A stretch of DNA of 64,000 bases. Source: an uncultured Duncaniella sp. GTDB lineage: Bacteria; Bacteroidota; Bacteroidia; Bacteroidales; Muribaculaceae. A program made the position numbers and the translations under genes. Location: positions 5,121 through 69,120 of the forward strand of contig CAJTJG010000018.1 in NCBI GenBank assembly GCA_910576785.1. Reading direction: 5' to 3'. Numbering within the stretch: the first letter of the stretch is position 1; every line of letters starts with the position of its first letter. The notes under the pieces are model-generated. The model made no database searches. It saw only the letters and a list, made by a program, of their open reading frames with translations, and had not been told where the DNA came from. Shown in pieces: positions 8,675 through 17,223 of the stretch.

Positions 8675-9964
8675 TCAGTGTGAATATTTGTTAACGGTAT
8701 TCATAGCCTTTGTGTCGCGGGCCGATCTGAATGAGTCGAAAGTGGCGAACACATCCGTGAGGGCTATAGCCGCATTGCCCGCCTGACTGTTGTAGAGCGA
8801 TGCCGAGACATTCCCGCCCGCATCGTGCCCTTGGAGCGCCGATGTCACACCTGATATCTGCTGAAACAGTTTCAGCTCCATATCCAGCAGGCTCGACGCC
8901 CCCTGGTTCGTCCCGGGGGAACTCACCTCTTCCGGGAGCCTCGAAGCCTTGGGATTGACCGGTATCACCGCTCCCGGCGAGCCCCACAGGCGGGCGGCCT
9001 CCTCTATCCTCACCCCGGGCGGAAGGGCATCCGTCGGGAAGAGGAGCGCACCCTTGGCGCTGTTCATCATGATATGGTCTATCGTGGTGATGAGCAGATT
9101 GATATGACGCTGCTGATCTATCACGTCCTCTATGAACGGATGTACCTCCCCGTCGGTGAGAGGATAGTACTTCACCACATATGGATGTCCCTTATGGCCG
9201 AACGGCGAGGGAGTCTCGTCAATAAGTGTACCGTCGGGGCCGAAATAGCGGCACACCCACTCGTGGCTCTGCCCGCGACGCCCCTCGAATGTCCATACCT
9301 CCACCACCCGGCACAGCATATCGTCCGACACCATGACAAAGTCATCGGCACCGCCGTCGCCATCCAATGCCCCGAGCCTGACGAGCGGATTCATTCCGCG
9401 CGTGCGGCTGTACATCTGGTCAATGGCCCGCAGACGGTTGCGATTACGGTGGCCGAACCGCAGCCGCAGTTCCTGAAGCGACATCTCGTGGAGCTGCCCC
9501 ACGAGCCGCAGATCAGTGCCGCGCGGATCCATGAACCGGTTGCTGAAAAATCTGGACGGACTAACATTGTCCACCTACACATCCGTCCCCTCGAACCGCT
9601 TCTCGTAGACCACCCTCTGGATGGCGCAGCCGGATATCAGAAACTCCTCGAGCATACGCGCGTCGAGCTCGTCGAGCTGATTCACCTCACGCAGACGCTC
9701 AGTGGCCGCATCACGCTCCTGCTGGGTCAGATTGTAGCGGAAACGGCCCACCACACTTTTCACCAGAGAGCGCAGCAGATTGTTGGTGATAGGGCGGCGC
9801 CCAGCTGCCATGGCATACTCCCGCTCAGTGACCATACGCCCGTCGGAGGTCTCCACCATATCATCCCACTGCCGCCCATAGGTGAACCGCTTGTAGCGGC
9901 GTCGGTTCTCCCTCATACGCTCACCCTGTGCCCACGCCTCGCGGGCTCTCTCAAACACTGTCAT
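8675..9964 (-). pseudogene. P22-like phage portal protein, interrupted by one in-frame TAG
   Basis: Two segments in the same frame, 129 codons (9964-9578) and 299 codons (9574-8675), are separated by a single TAG (9577-9575) between valine codons: GTDV-stop-VDNVSPSRFF. Together they make a portal of about 428 aa. Typical portal features are visible: the N-terminal FERAREAWAQ and ITNNLLRSLVKSVVGRFRYN region, VDNVSPSRFFSNRFMDPRGTDLRLVGQLHEMS, and ISGVTSALQGHDAGGNVSASLYNSQAGNAAI near the end. A portal forms the dodecameric DNA entry ring at a capsid vertex. Apart from the TAG no frameshift is seen, so the lesion is young, is suppressed, or separates two expressed parts. The 3' end (DTKAMNTVNKYSH) may be the natural end or a truncation. 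Confidence 0.7.
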
Positions 9965-10007
9965 ATATATACTGATACTGTATTAGGTTATTTATACATA
10001 TTCATTT

Positions 10008-10529
10008 TCATTCAAATCCCTCGAATGCAGCCTCGTCGAGTTCATAGAGCGAGGGGCGCTCCACTACAGCCGTCACCTCCACATCACCCTCCGGACATGG
10101 ATAGAGCCTGAGTGTCGGCCCCGAGGGATCAAACACAGCCACCGGCGCTCCGGCACAGGCTCTCGTGTACGGATGACGCTGCCTGCGTGCCATGCGGCCC
10201 GATGGATCGTCGGACAGGCGGGCACCAGCCTCCCACCCCCCGGCTGTCACGGAAATCACCCTCACCGTCCCCTCAGGTAGACGGACCATCCGGCATCCGG
10301 GGCCGTCCTCCACCACGAGACGGTCCATACCGAGAGTCTCCGGCGCAAGCAGATGAGCCGGCGCCTCGCGCAACAGACGCCCGTACCATTCATTCATATC
10401 CGACACCAGAAGCATGTCGAAATCCATACCGTCCGTGCGGGTCACAACGCTGTCACTTCTCATAGGGTCAAATCCCCGGCATGCCCGCCAGCGCGCGAGC
10501 ATCTCAGTTCTTGTAAGGTGCAGTTTCAT
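10008..10529 (-). CDS. Phage neck/head-completion-like protein
   Basis: 173 aa, first gene of the minus-strand phage-derived block, 43 bases before the portal. It starts MKLHLTRTEMLARWRACRGFDP; the middle and end are predicted to be beta-rich (VRVISVTAGGWEAG, VAVFDPSGPTLRLYPCPEGDVEVTAVVERP). Its size and position beside a portal resemble small neck or adaptor proteins of tailed phages, but I see no diagnostic motif, so this role rests mainly on context. A TAATTTTG promoter element lies 19 bases upstream, divergent from the bioB promoter. Confidence 0.55.
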   Translation of the reverse strand: MKLHLTRTEMLARWRACRGFDPMRSDSVVTRTDGMDFDMLLVSDMNEWYGRLLREAPAHLLAPETLGMDRLVVEDGPGCRMVRLPEGTVRVISVTAGGWEAGARLSDDPSGRMARRQRHPYTRACAGAPVAVFDPSGPTLRLYPCPEGDVEVTAVVERPSLYELDEAAFEGFE

Positions 10530-10548
10530 AATCGTATCCTTTTTTCCG

Positions 10549-10556
10549 CAAAATTA
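10549..10556 (-). promoter_or_regulatory. -7 promoter element of the phage-derived block
   Basis: TAATTTTG on the minus strand, 19 bases before the ATG at 10529. It is divergent to the bioB promoter 60 bp away. Its presence shows that the block retains a host-type promoter. Confidence 0.6.
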
Positions 10557-10615
10557 CGTGCCCCCGGGAGTGAAAATAGTGCGATAATGTCGCACACCGA
10601 ACCTGAAAAAATTCG

Positions 10616-10623
10616 TAATTTTG
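10616..10623 (+). promoter_or_regulatory. -7 promoter element of bioB
   Basis: TAATTTTG ends 8 bases before the ATG at 10632, which implies a transcript that starts almost at the start codon. The element lies inside the longer reading frame that begins at 10353, and so rules that longer start out. Confidence 0.65.
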
Positions 10624-10631
10624 CCGCCGCT

Positions 10632-11618
10632 ATGGATATCATCGCAATAAAACAACGTATTCTTGCGGGAGGCTCCGTGACAGCCGAAGAGGCATATTCC
10701 CTCATCGACCCATGCCAGTGTGCTCCCGAAGCCCTGCGCGAAGCCGCAGCCGAGGTGACACGCGCGTTCAGCCCCCGCACATTCGACTCATGCTCCATCG
10801 TCAACGCCCGCTCGGGGCGCTGTCCGGAGGATTGCAAATGGTGCGCACAGTCAGCCCACTATTCCACCGGCGCTGACTCATATCCGGTGGTTGACCATGA
10901 CACATGCATGCGGTTGGCCGACCATAACCGCGCCATGGGCATAGGCCGCTACTCGCTCGTGACCAGCGGACGGGCCCTCTCCGGCCGCCCCTTCGAGACC
11001 ATACTCGGCTACTTCCGCGAGCTCGCCGCCACCGGCGGCATGGGCCTGTGCGCATCCATGGGCCTGCTCACCACCGACCAGATGAGACAACTGCGCCTCG
11101 CCGGCGTGACCCGCTACCACTGCAACCTCGAGACAGCACCATCCCACTTCCCCACTCTCTGCTCCACCCACACCATCGCCGACAAGATCAAGGCCATGGA
11201 GGCAGCAAGCGAGGCCGGACTCGAGATCTGCTCCGGAGGCATCATAGGCATGGGCGAGACCATGAGGCAACGTGTGGAGTTCGCCCTCGAGCTCAGACGC
11301 GTCAAACCCGTCAGCATACCCATCAACATCCTCTGTCCCATACCCGGCACCCCCCTCGAATCGCAGCCGCCACTCTCCGACGACGAGATACTCGACACCG
11401 TGGCGGTGTTCCGGCTCATCCACCCCCACGCCGTGCTCCGCTTTGCCGGCGGACGCATGCGCATCAACCCCGACACACAGCGCCGGGCCCTCCGCATAGG
11501 CATCAACGGCGCCATCATGGGCGACCTTCTCACCACCATAGGCTCGCAGATACGCCAGGACATGCAGATGGCCCGCGAATGCGGCTACGAAACACCCTCA
11601 CATGACGACTCAATCTGA
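10632..11618 (+). CDS. bioB: Biotin synthase (radical SAM)
   Basis: 328 aa. The radical-SAM cluster motif CPEDCKWC (CxxxCxxC) occurs at about residues 59-66, followed by the BioB signature AQSAHYSTGADSY; later conserved elements include YHCNLETAPSHFPTLCSTH and the C-terminal RFAGGRMRINPD. It inserts sulfur into dethiobiotin to form biotin, using a [4Fe-4S] and a [2Fe-2S] cluster. The other biotin genes lie about 47 kb away at the right end. The ATG at 10632 was chosen because a TAATTTTG -7 element lies just upstream and because family alignment begins here. It overlaps the ThiF-like gene by 17 bp. Confidence 0.96.
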   Translation: MDIIAIKQRILAGGSVTAEEAYSLIDPCQCAPEALREAAAEVTRAFSPRTFDSCSIVNARSGRCPEDCKWCAQSAHYSTGADSYPVVDHDTCMRLADHNRAMGIGRYSLVTSGRALSGRPFETILGYFRELAATGGMGLCASMGLLTTDQMRQLRLAGVTRYHCNLETAPSHFPTLCSTHTIADKIKAMEAASEAGLEICSGGIIGMGETMRQRVEFALELRRVKPVSIPINILCPIPGTPLESQPPLSDDEILDTVAVFRLIHPHAVLRFAGGRMRINPDTQRRALRIGINGAIMGDLLTTIGSQIRQDMQMARECGYETPSHDDSI

Positions 11619-12321
11619 CTCCGACACACGCTACCGCGGCCACCTCTCGCTGTGCGAGATCGACCGCCCGGGCCAGGAGCGCATCTCGGCCGCCCGTGTC
11701 CTGATGATAGGCGCCGGCGGCCTCGGATCGCCCGTGGCACTCTACCTCGCCGCCGCCGGCGTGGGCCACATCACCGTGGTCGACCCCGACACCGTGTCGC
11801 TGAGCAACCTCCAGCGGCAGATCATCCACACCACCCCCGACATCGGGCGCCCCAAGGTGATCTCCGCCGCCGAGAGCATGACGGCCATCAATCCCCTGAT
11901 TTGTGTCGAGCCTCTGCAGCAGCCTCTCACGCCCGACAACGCTCCCGCGCTCATAGCCGCCCACGACATCACCGTGGACTGCACCGACAACCTCGCCACC
12001 CGCATGCTCATCAACAACACATGCGTGGCCCAGGAGCGCCCCTACGTATTCGGTGCGGTGAACCGGTGGGGCGGACAGCTCTTCACCCACACACCGGGCT
12101 CGGCAGTCTACACTGACTTCTTCGACGCCATCCCGGCATCTGCCGGAGCCGACATCCCATGCTCTCTCGCCGGAGTGCTCAACACCGTGGTGGGCGTCAT
12201 AGGCTCTCTCCAGGCCACAGAAGTCATAAAGTACCTTGCCGGCACAGGCGACCTGCTCACCGACCGCCTCCTTACATTCGACGCCATCGCCATGACATTC
12301 AGCACATTCACCATACGCTGA
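11602..12321 (+). CDS. ThiF/MoeB/HesA-family adenylyltransferase-like protein
   Basis: 239 aa E1-like Rossmann protein. Nucleotide-binding GAGGLGSPVALYLAAAGVG (about 38-56), DPDTVSLSNLQRQIIH (the R and N contacts of E1 enzymes, about 63-78), DCTDN (about 117-121) and GVIGSLQATEVIKYL are all present, so it can probably bind ATP and adenylate a C-terminal glycine. The two CxxC zinc pairs usual in ThiF and MoeB are absent; the five cysteines are isolated. No ThiS or MoaD-like partner is adjacent. The 17-bp overlap with bioB implies translational coupling and hints at a sulfur-related role, but its partner is unknown. Confidence 0.85.
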   Translation: MTTQSDSDTRYRGHLSLCEIDRPGQERISAARVLMIGAGGLGSPVALYLAAAGVGHITVVDPDTVSLSNLQRQIIHTTPDIGRPKVISAAESMTAINPLICVEPLQQPLTPDNAPALIAAHDITVDCTDNLATRMLINNTCVAQERPYVFGAVNRWGGQLFTHTPGSAVYTDFFDAIPASAGADIPCSLAGVLNTVVGVIGSLQATEVIKYLAGTGDLLTDRLLTFDAIAMTFSTFTIR

Positions 12322-12390
12322 ACCTCGGCGCCCAACGCTTGGTTAACATGTTTTAACAGCTCCGCTTCCACCCGCCCCGCCCTTTTTGCC

Positions 12391-12398
12391 TACCTTTG
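12391..12398 (+). promoter_or_regulatory. -7 promoter element of the MetE-like gene
   Basis: TACCTTTG lies 35 bases before the ATG at 12434. The longer reading frame starts at 12386, upstream of this element, so 12434 is preferred. Confidence 0.6.
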
Positions 12399-12433
12399 CA
12401 CCGCAGAAAATCGCGAGTAATGAGCTTTTTATC

Positions 12434-13558
12434 ATGAATTCCAACGTTATCACTGCGCCCCGAGTAGACATCGTGGGCAGCTTCCTCCCGCCCGAAGAAT
12501 TTGAGGAAGCCATCGAAAAGAAAAAATCCGGCGCCATGACGCCCGAAGAATTCGCAGCCGTAGAGGACAGCGTCATCGACCGCCTCATCGACCGCGAGAT
12601 GGCCGAAGGCCTCCATATCGTCACCGACGGCGAGATACGCCGCAAAGCCTGGGACCGCGACTTCTGGGAAGGATTCGAAGGTGTGGAGCGCGAGCGTATC
12701 GACACCGGCCGCATATATCAGGACGAGCCCGTGCGCCACGACCTGCTCCACTTCTCCGGCCGCATACTCTTCAACCCCTCCCACCCATTCTTCGACAAAT
12801 ACGTCCACATGCTCGAGATCACGGCCGGACGTGCCGAAGCCCGTCAGACCATGCCCTCGCCGGGAGAACTCTACGTCCGTGTGCTCACCGGATCGAACGG
12901 CGACATATCCCGCACATACCCCTCGCCCGACACCTTCATCGACGACATCATCGAAGCATACCGCCTCACCATCGACGAGCTCTACCGCCTCGGGTGCCGC
13001 CACATACAGTTCGACAGCTCCGTATGGGGACGCCTCAGCGACCCTGACTTCGAGCGCAAGCTCTTCCTGGGCGGAATGGACCCCGACGTCATCACGGCCA
13101 ACCTCATCGAGATCCTCAACCGCACGATAACCGGACGTCCCGCCGACCTCGAGGTGACCCTCTCCATAGCCGCCGACGAGACCCGCATACCCCGTTGGGA
13201 CGACGAACGCGAGCAGACTCGCCTCGCCGACATGCTCGAGAAAGTCGATGCAGACTCCTTCGTGCTCCCCTTCGACATCAACAGCCCCGCACAGCTCGAC
13301 GTGCTCCGTCTCCTACCTGAATCCCGCCGTGTCACCCTCGGCCTCGTCGACGGATCGCTCCCCGGGCTCGAGCGCATACAGGACATAGTGGACTGCGTGC
13401 ACGTAGCCATGCGCCACATCCCCCTCTCACGCATATCCCTCAGCCCCACATGTGGCTTCAAGGTGCGCGACCGTGAGCGCCAGGGACTCAACTATGAGTC
13501 GCAGTGGACCAAGATATCGCTCCTCAAACAGGCGGCTTCCACACTCGCCGGAGAGTGA
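12434..13558 (+). CDS. MetE C-domain-like (cobalamin-independent) methyltransferase
   Basis: 374 aa, matching only the C-terminal catalytic barrel of cobalamin-independent methionine synthase (full MetE is about 750 aa). Visible elements: VDIVGSFLPPEE at the N-terminus, TDGEIRRKAWDRDFWEGFEG (about 58-77), HIQFDSSVWG, LGLVDGSLPGLE and SPTCGFKVRDRE near the C-terminus, the last with the conserved zinc-ligand-type cysteine. Such short paralogues may methylate homocysteine or selenohomocysteine, or act on other methyl donors; the substrate is not known here. It is monocistronic, bounded by its own promoter and a strong terminator (13625-13648). Confidence 0.85.
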   Translation: MNSNVITAPRVDIVGSFLPPEEFEEAIEKKKSGAMTPEEFAAVEDSVIDRLIDREMAEGLHIVTDGEIRRKAWDRDFWEGFEGVERERIDTGRIYQDEPVRHDLLHFSGRILFNPSHPFFDKYVHMLEITAGRAEARQTMPSPGELYVRVLTGSNGDISRTYPSPDTFIDDIIEAYRLTIDELYRLGCRHIQFDSSVWGRLSDPDFERKLFLGGMDPDVITANLIEILNRTITGRPADLEVTLSIAADETRIPRWDDEREQTRLADMLEKVDADSFVLPFDINSPAQLDVLRLLPESRRVTLGLVDGSLPGLERIQDIVDCVHVAMRHIPLSRISLSPTCGFKVRDRERQGLNYESQWTKISLLKQAASTLAGE

Positions 13559-13624
13559 TACCGATAGGTCATACGCTCCCGAAATGCCTTGCATTTCATA
13601 AATTACACTAAAATTACACCCTCC

Positions 13625-13648
13625 AAAGCGGCCATGTGCCGCTTTTTT
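13625..13648 (+). terminator. Rho-independent terminator after the MetE-like gene
   Basis: An 8-bp perfect stem AAAGCGGC / GCCGCTTT with a 5-base loop runs into six T residues. It lies just 3 bases before the promoter element of the exopolysaccharide operon and separates the two units. Confidence 0.85.
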
Positions 13649-13650
13649 CA

Positions 13651-13658
13651 TATCTTTG
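13651..13658 (+). promoter_or_regulatory. -7 promoter element of the exopolysaccharide operon
   Basis: TATCTTTG directly follows the terminator. The first gene with a convincing start is at 13948, so the transcript would carry a leader of roughly 280 nt. Confidence 0.55.
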
Positions 13659-13664
13659 TATCAT

Positions 13665-13947
13665 CGAAACCAGCTGATTGAAGCAAGTTGACGCCTAACA
13701 TTGACGGACACACTTTCTGAACACCATGCCGAGATTTCGTGGTCAAGGCTCCTGGCGCTGCCGGTCATGGCTGCCGGTCCCCGATCCGAAGTTGCAAAAA
13801 AACATAGTTAACCATTTACTATCCTAACATTTTTTTGGAATAAACGGACATGACCTTATGCCGCCCGTCCCCCCTCAGCTTCGCGCGCGGGTGCGGGCAA
13901 GAAAATTTGTACCTGAAAACAGAAACCTAATTACAAACCGATCATCA
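13665..13947 (+). promoter_or_regulatory. Long untranslated leader of the exopolysaccharide operon
   Basis: About 280 bases separate the promoter from the wza-like start. The stretch holds a 33-codon reading frame (13726-13827, MPRFRGQGSWRCRSW...), a direct repeat of GCTGCCGGT (about 13757 and 13770), and AT-rich sequence before the gene. Long leaders in Bacteroides capsule loci are where anti-termination by UpxY-type proteins acts; no UpxY or UpxZ gene is present here, so a regulatory role is only inferred. Confidence 0.4.
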
Positions 13948-14748
13948 ATGACCATAAAATCCTTTTTCCGACATTGTGCAATAACTCTCGGGCTCGCAAC
14001 CGCCATGATATCATCCTCATGCGGTCCGGCCCGCGACATCGTATACATGCAGGACCTCCCGGCCGATGCCAAGCTGCGGGTGCAGACCGACGGCGACCTG
14101 CGTCTGCGACCCGGCGACCGCCTATCCATAGTCATCCATTCACGTGACAAGGAACTCGCCTCCATGTTCAACCTGGGCGACTCTTACACCTCCGTCTCCA
14201 CAGGCTACGAGAACAACCGCGCCAACTACTACACCGTCGATGCCGCAGGCAACATCGACATGCCCATCCTCGGCATGATGCACGTAGAGGGCCTCACCCG
14301 TGCCGAAGTGTCGCAGATGGTGAAGTTCCGGCTTCTGTCCGGCAACCTGCTCCGCGACCCGATCGTCACAACCGTGTTCCCTGACATGGCTTTCTACGTC
14401 ATCGGCGAGTCGGGCGTGGGACGCCACAAGTTCCCCGACGACAAGCTCAACATCCTCGAGGCACTCTCCATTTCGGGCGACCTCGCCATCTCGGGCAAAC
14501 GCACCAACATCCTTGTGCTCCGCACCGAGGGTGACAAGCAGGTGCCTTACCGCGTGGACCTCACCTCAACGGACGACGTATACTCCTCCCCGGCCTTCTA
14601 CGTGCGCCAGGGCGACATGATCTACGTGGAACCGACACAGGTCAAGGCCAACACTTCCACCGCAAACGGTTCAAACTACATGACCCTCGGCTTTTGGTCG
14701 TCGGTCCTCTCCCTGTGTCTCACCATCGCAGTCCTCGTCAAGAAATAA
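13948..14748 (+). CDS. wza: Polysaccharide export outer-membrane lipoprotein (Wza-like)
   Basis: 266 aa from the ATG at 13948, which gives a proper lipoprotein signal: MTIKSFFRHC, a hydrophobic stretch, then the lipobox SSSC-G at about residue 25. The longer frame from 13858 would bury this signal. The body has the poly-export domain (LRLRPGDRLSIVIHSRDKEL, about 65-85; VDAAGNIDMPILGMMHVEGLTRAEV) and one SLBB-like repeat (FYVIGESGVGRHKFPDDKLNILEALSISGDL), and ends in a hydrophobic helix LGFWSSVLSLCLTIAVLVKK that may be the membrane-spanning helix of the export channel. First gene of the operon. Confidence 0.9.
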   Translation: MTIKSFFRHCAITLGLATAMISSSCGPARDIVYMQDLPADAKLRVQTDGDLRLRPGDRLSIVIHSRDKELASMFNLGDSYTSVSTGYENNRANYYTVDAAGNIDMPILGMMHVEGLTRAEVSQMVKFRLLSGNLLRDPIVTTVFPDMAFYVIGESGVGRHKFPDDKLNILEALSISGDLAISGKRTNILVLRTEGDKQVPYRVDLTSTDDVYSSPAFYVRQGDMIYVEPTQVKANTSTANGSNYMTLGFWSSVLSLCLTIAVLVKK

Positions 14749-14779
14749 GAAAGGGTTGTCCAAAAAAACTTGTGAATCC

Positions 14780-17215
14780 ATGCAACGTAATCTCGACGAA
14801 AACACCCAGCTGCAGAACAGCATCATAATCAACACCACCGCGCCACACAAGCAGCAGAACGAAGGGCTCGTCCGCCTCAAGGAGGCCCTCTATCTCTTCA
14901 TGGCACGCTGGCAGTGGTTTCTCATAGCCATCGTCATCGCGCTCGGCGCCGCCTACTACTACCTCCAGATCACACCCTCCATCTACCGCTCGTCAGCCTC
15001 CATCATGATCAAGGCCGACGACAAGAACGGCGTGTCCGACGAGGTGGCCCAGTCACTCGGCCTGAAAAGCGCCGCCGTCAACATCACCAACGAGATCATG
15101 TCTATGAAGACCGTAGCCGTGACCAGCGAGATCATACGCCGTCTCGGCCTCGACGTGGAGTGCTACCATTCCGGCGCCTTCCACGACGTTCTCGCTTACG
15201 GTGTGGACCTTCCCGTCAGCATCCGCTTCACCGACCTCGACGAGACCGACATAGCCTCCTTCGATCTCAAGCTCGCCCCCGACAGCACCGTCACCCTATC
15301 CTCGATGATGCTCAACAACCATCCCCTCGATGGCACCGTATCATTCAAGCTCGGCAAGACGATGCGCACACCCATGGGCACCATCACCATCAAACCGTCG
15401 GTCAACTACGTGGCCGGCGCAAAGGACCAGCTCAAAGTGATACGCCGCCCCATGCGCGAGACCGTCAACGACTATTCCAAGCGTATCACAGCCAAGCAGC
15501 GCGACAACAAGGCCTCCATCATCGATATTGACATCGAGGATGTGTCCCGCACACGTGGCGAGGATATCCTCACCACCCTTGTGGCCGTATACAACGAGAA
15601 CTGGGTGCGCGACCGCAACCAGATCACATCGGCCACCACCGACTTCATCAAGGACCGCCTCGGCATCATCGAAGGTGAGCTCGGCAACGTCGACTCCGAC
15701 ATCTCCGACTACAAGAGCCGCAACCTCATGATCGACGTCAGCGCAGCCGGCAGCACCGCCTTCGGATCGCTCACCGCCTCTCAGGAACAAGGCCGTGAGA
15801 TCGACAACCGCGTCTACATGACCAAATATGTGCGCAACTACCTCTCCGACGGACTCCACGACAAGGAGCAGCTCCCGGCCAACTCCGGCATTGGAAACCC
15901 CAGCATCGAGGCCCAGATAGCCGCCTACAACTCCCTGCTGCTGCAACGCAACAACCACCTCTCCGTATCCTCCGAGCAGAATCCTCTGGTCATGGACATC
16001 GACCAGAAACTCCAGACCATGAAGGCCTCCATCCTCGCCTCGCTCGACAATGAGCTCTTCATGCTCGACACCCAGCGCAAATCGGTACGCGCCGTCCAGT
16101 CCGCAGCATCCGGACGCGTATCGGCCAACCCTCAGCAGGCCAAATACCTCCTCTCGGTCGAGCGCCAGCAGAAAGTCAAGGAGTCGCTCTATCTCTTCCT
16201 CCTCCAGAAACGCGAGGAGAACGAACTCTCGCAGGCATTCACTGCCTACAACACCCGTCTCATCGAGCACCCGCGCTCCGATCCCAAGCCCGTGCTCCCC
16301 AACCATATCTTCGTCATCACCCTGGCCATACTCCTCGGTCTCGCACTTCCTGCCACCATCCTCCTCATTATGGAGAGCTTCAACACCGCCGTGCGCGGAC
16401 GCAAGGACCTCGAGCAGATCAAGGCCCCGTTCGTAGGCGAGATACCACTGGCCACCATCCGCAAGGGTGGGCGGAAAAACGGCAAGCGTATAGCCCGTGA
16501 GGTCACCGACGACCAACTGGTGGTCAAGGACAAGAGCCGTTCCATCATGAACGAGGCATTCCGCGTCGTACGCACCAACCTCGAGTTCATTCTCGGCTTC
16601 GAGGGGGGCCACCACGTGGTCATGATGACATCCATGAACCCCGGGTCGGGCAAGACCTTCATCACCGCCAACCTCTCGGCCGCCCTCGCCATAAAGGGGA
16701 AGAAAGTGATAGCCATCGACCTCGACATGCGCCGCGGATCGCTGTCAAAATATGTAGGATCGCCCGAGCAGGGCATATCCAACTATCTCTCGGGCCAGAT
16801 AGCCGACTACAAGAGCGTCATCTGCAACATCGACGGCCTCGACATCATGCCCTGCGGCACCATACCTCCCAACCCCACCGAGCTTCTGTTCACCAAACGG
16901 TTCGCCGATCTCATAGCCAGCCTCAAGGAGGAGTATGACTATGTGTTCATCGACTGTCCTCCCGTCGAGATCGTGGCCGACGCCGCCATCATTTCCCGCT
17001 ACGCCGAGATGACACTCTTCGTCATCCGTGCCCACCTCATGGACCGGGCATTCCTCCCCGATATCGAGAAATGGTACGAGGAGCGCCGCTTCCCCTCGCT
17101 CTCCATCATCCTCAACGGCACACGCCAGGAGTTCTCCCACTACGGTGACCACCGCTACGGCCATCGCCGCTACGGATACCACTACGGCAGCTACGGGGAA
17201 TATACCGAAGGATAA
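14780..17215 (+). CDS. wzc: Chain-length determinant / BY-kinase (Wzc-like)
   Basis: 811 aa from the ATG at 14780; a TTG at 14756 would add 8 residues. N-terminal Wzz domain with a membrane helix (WFLIAIVIALGAAYYYL, about 45-61), long periplasmic coiled region, second helix (HIFVITLAILLGLALPATILLIM, about 510), then a cytoplasmic kinase domain with Walker A MNPGSGKTF (about 615), Walker A' VIAIDLDMRRGSL and Walker B FIDCPPVEI. The C-terminal tail carries seven tyrosines in its last 25 residues, the usual autophosphorylation cluster. It works with the Wza-like channel to control polymer length and export. Confidence 0.94.
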   Translation: MQRNLDENTQLQNSIIINTTAPHKQQNEGLVRLKEALYLFMARWQWFLIAIVIALGAAYYYLQITPSIYRSSASIMIKADDKNGVSDEVAQSLGLKSAAVNITNEIMSMKTVAVTSEIIRRLGLDVECYHSGAFHDVLAYGVDLPVSIRFTDLDETDIASFDLKLAPDSTVTLSSMMLNNHPLDGTVSFKLGKTMRTPMGTITIKPSVNYVAGAKDQLKVIRRPMRETVNDYSKRITAKQRDNKASIIDIDIEDVSRTRGEDILTTLVAVYNENWVRDRNQITSATTDFIKDRLGIIEGELGNVDSDISDYKSRNLMIDVSAAGSTAFGSLTASQEQGREIDNRVYMTKYVRNYLSDGLHDKEQLPANSGIGNPSIEAQIAAYNSLLLQRNNHLSVSSEQNPLVMDIDQKLQTMKASILASLDNELFMLDTQRKSVRAVQSAASGRVSANPQQAKYLLSVERQQKVKESLYLFLLQKREENELSQAFTAYNTRLIEHPRSDPKPVLPNHIFVITLAILLGLALPATILLIMESFNTAVRGRKDLEQIKAPFVGEIPLATIRKGGRKNGKRIAREVTDDQLVVKDKSRSIMNEAFRVVRTNLEFILGFEGGHHVVMMTSMNPGSGKTFITANLSAALAIKGKKVIAIDLDMRRGSLSKYVGSPEQGISNYLSGQIADYKSVICNIDGLDIMPCGTIPPNPTELLFTKRFADLIASLKEEYDYVFIDCPPVEIVADAAIISRYAEMTLFVIRAHLMDRAFLPDIEKWYEERRFPSLSIILNGTRQEFSHYGDHRYGHRRYGYHYGSYGEYTEG

Positions 17216-17223
17216 AAAAACGA

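Noticed and set aside
8675..10529. Reading the interrupted portal as evidence for TAG reassignment (as in some gut phages)
   Set aside because: Only one in-frame TAG is seen in the block, and neighbouring phage-like genes read normally, so a point mutation is simpler.
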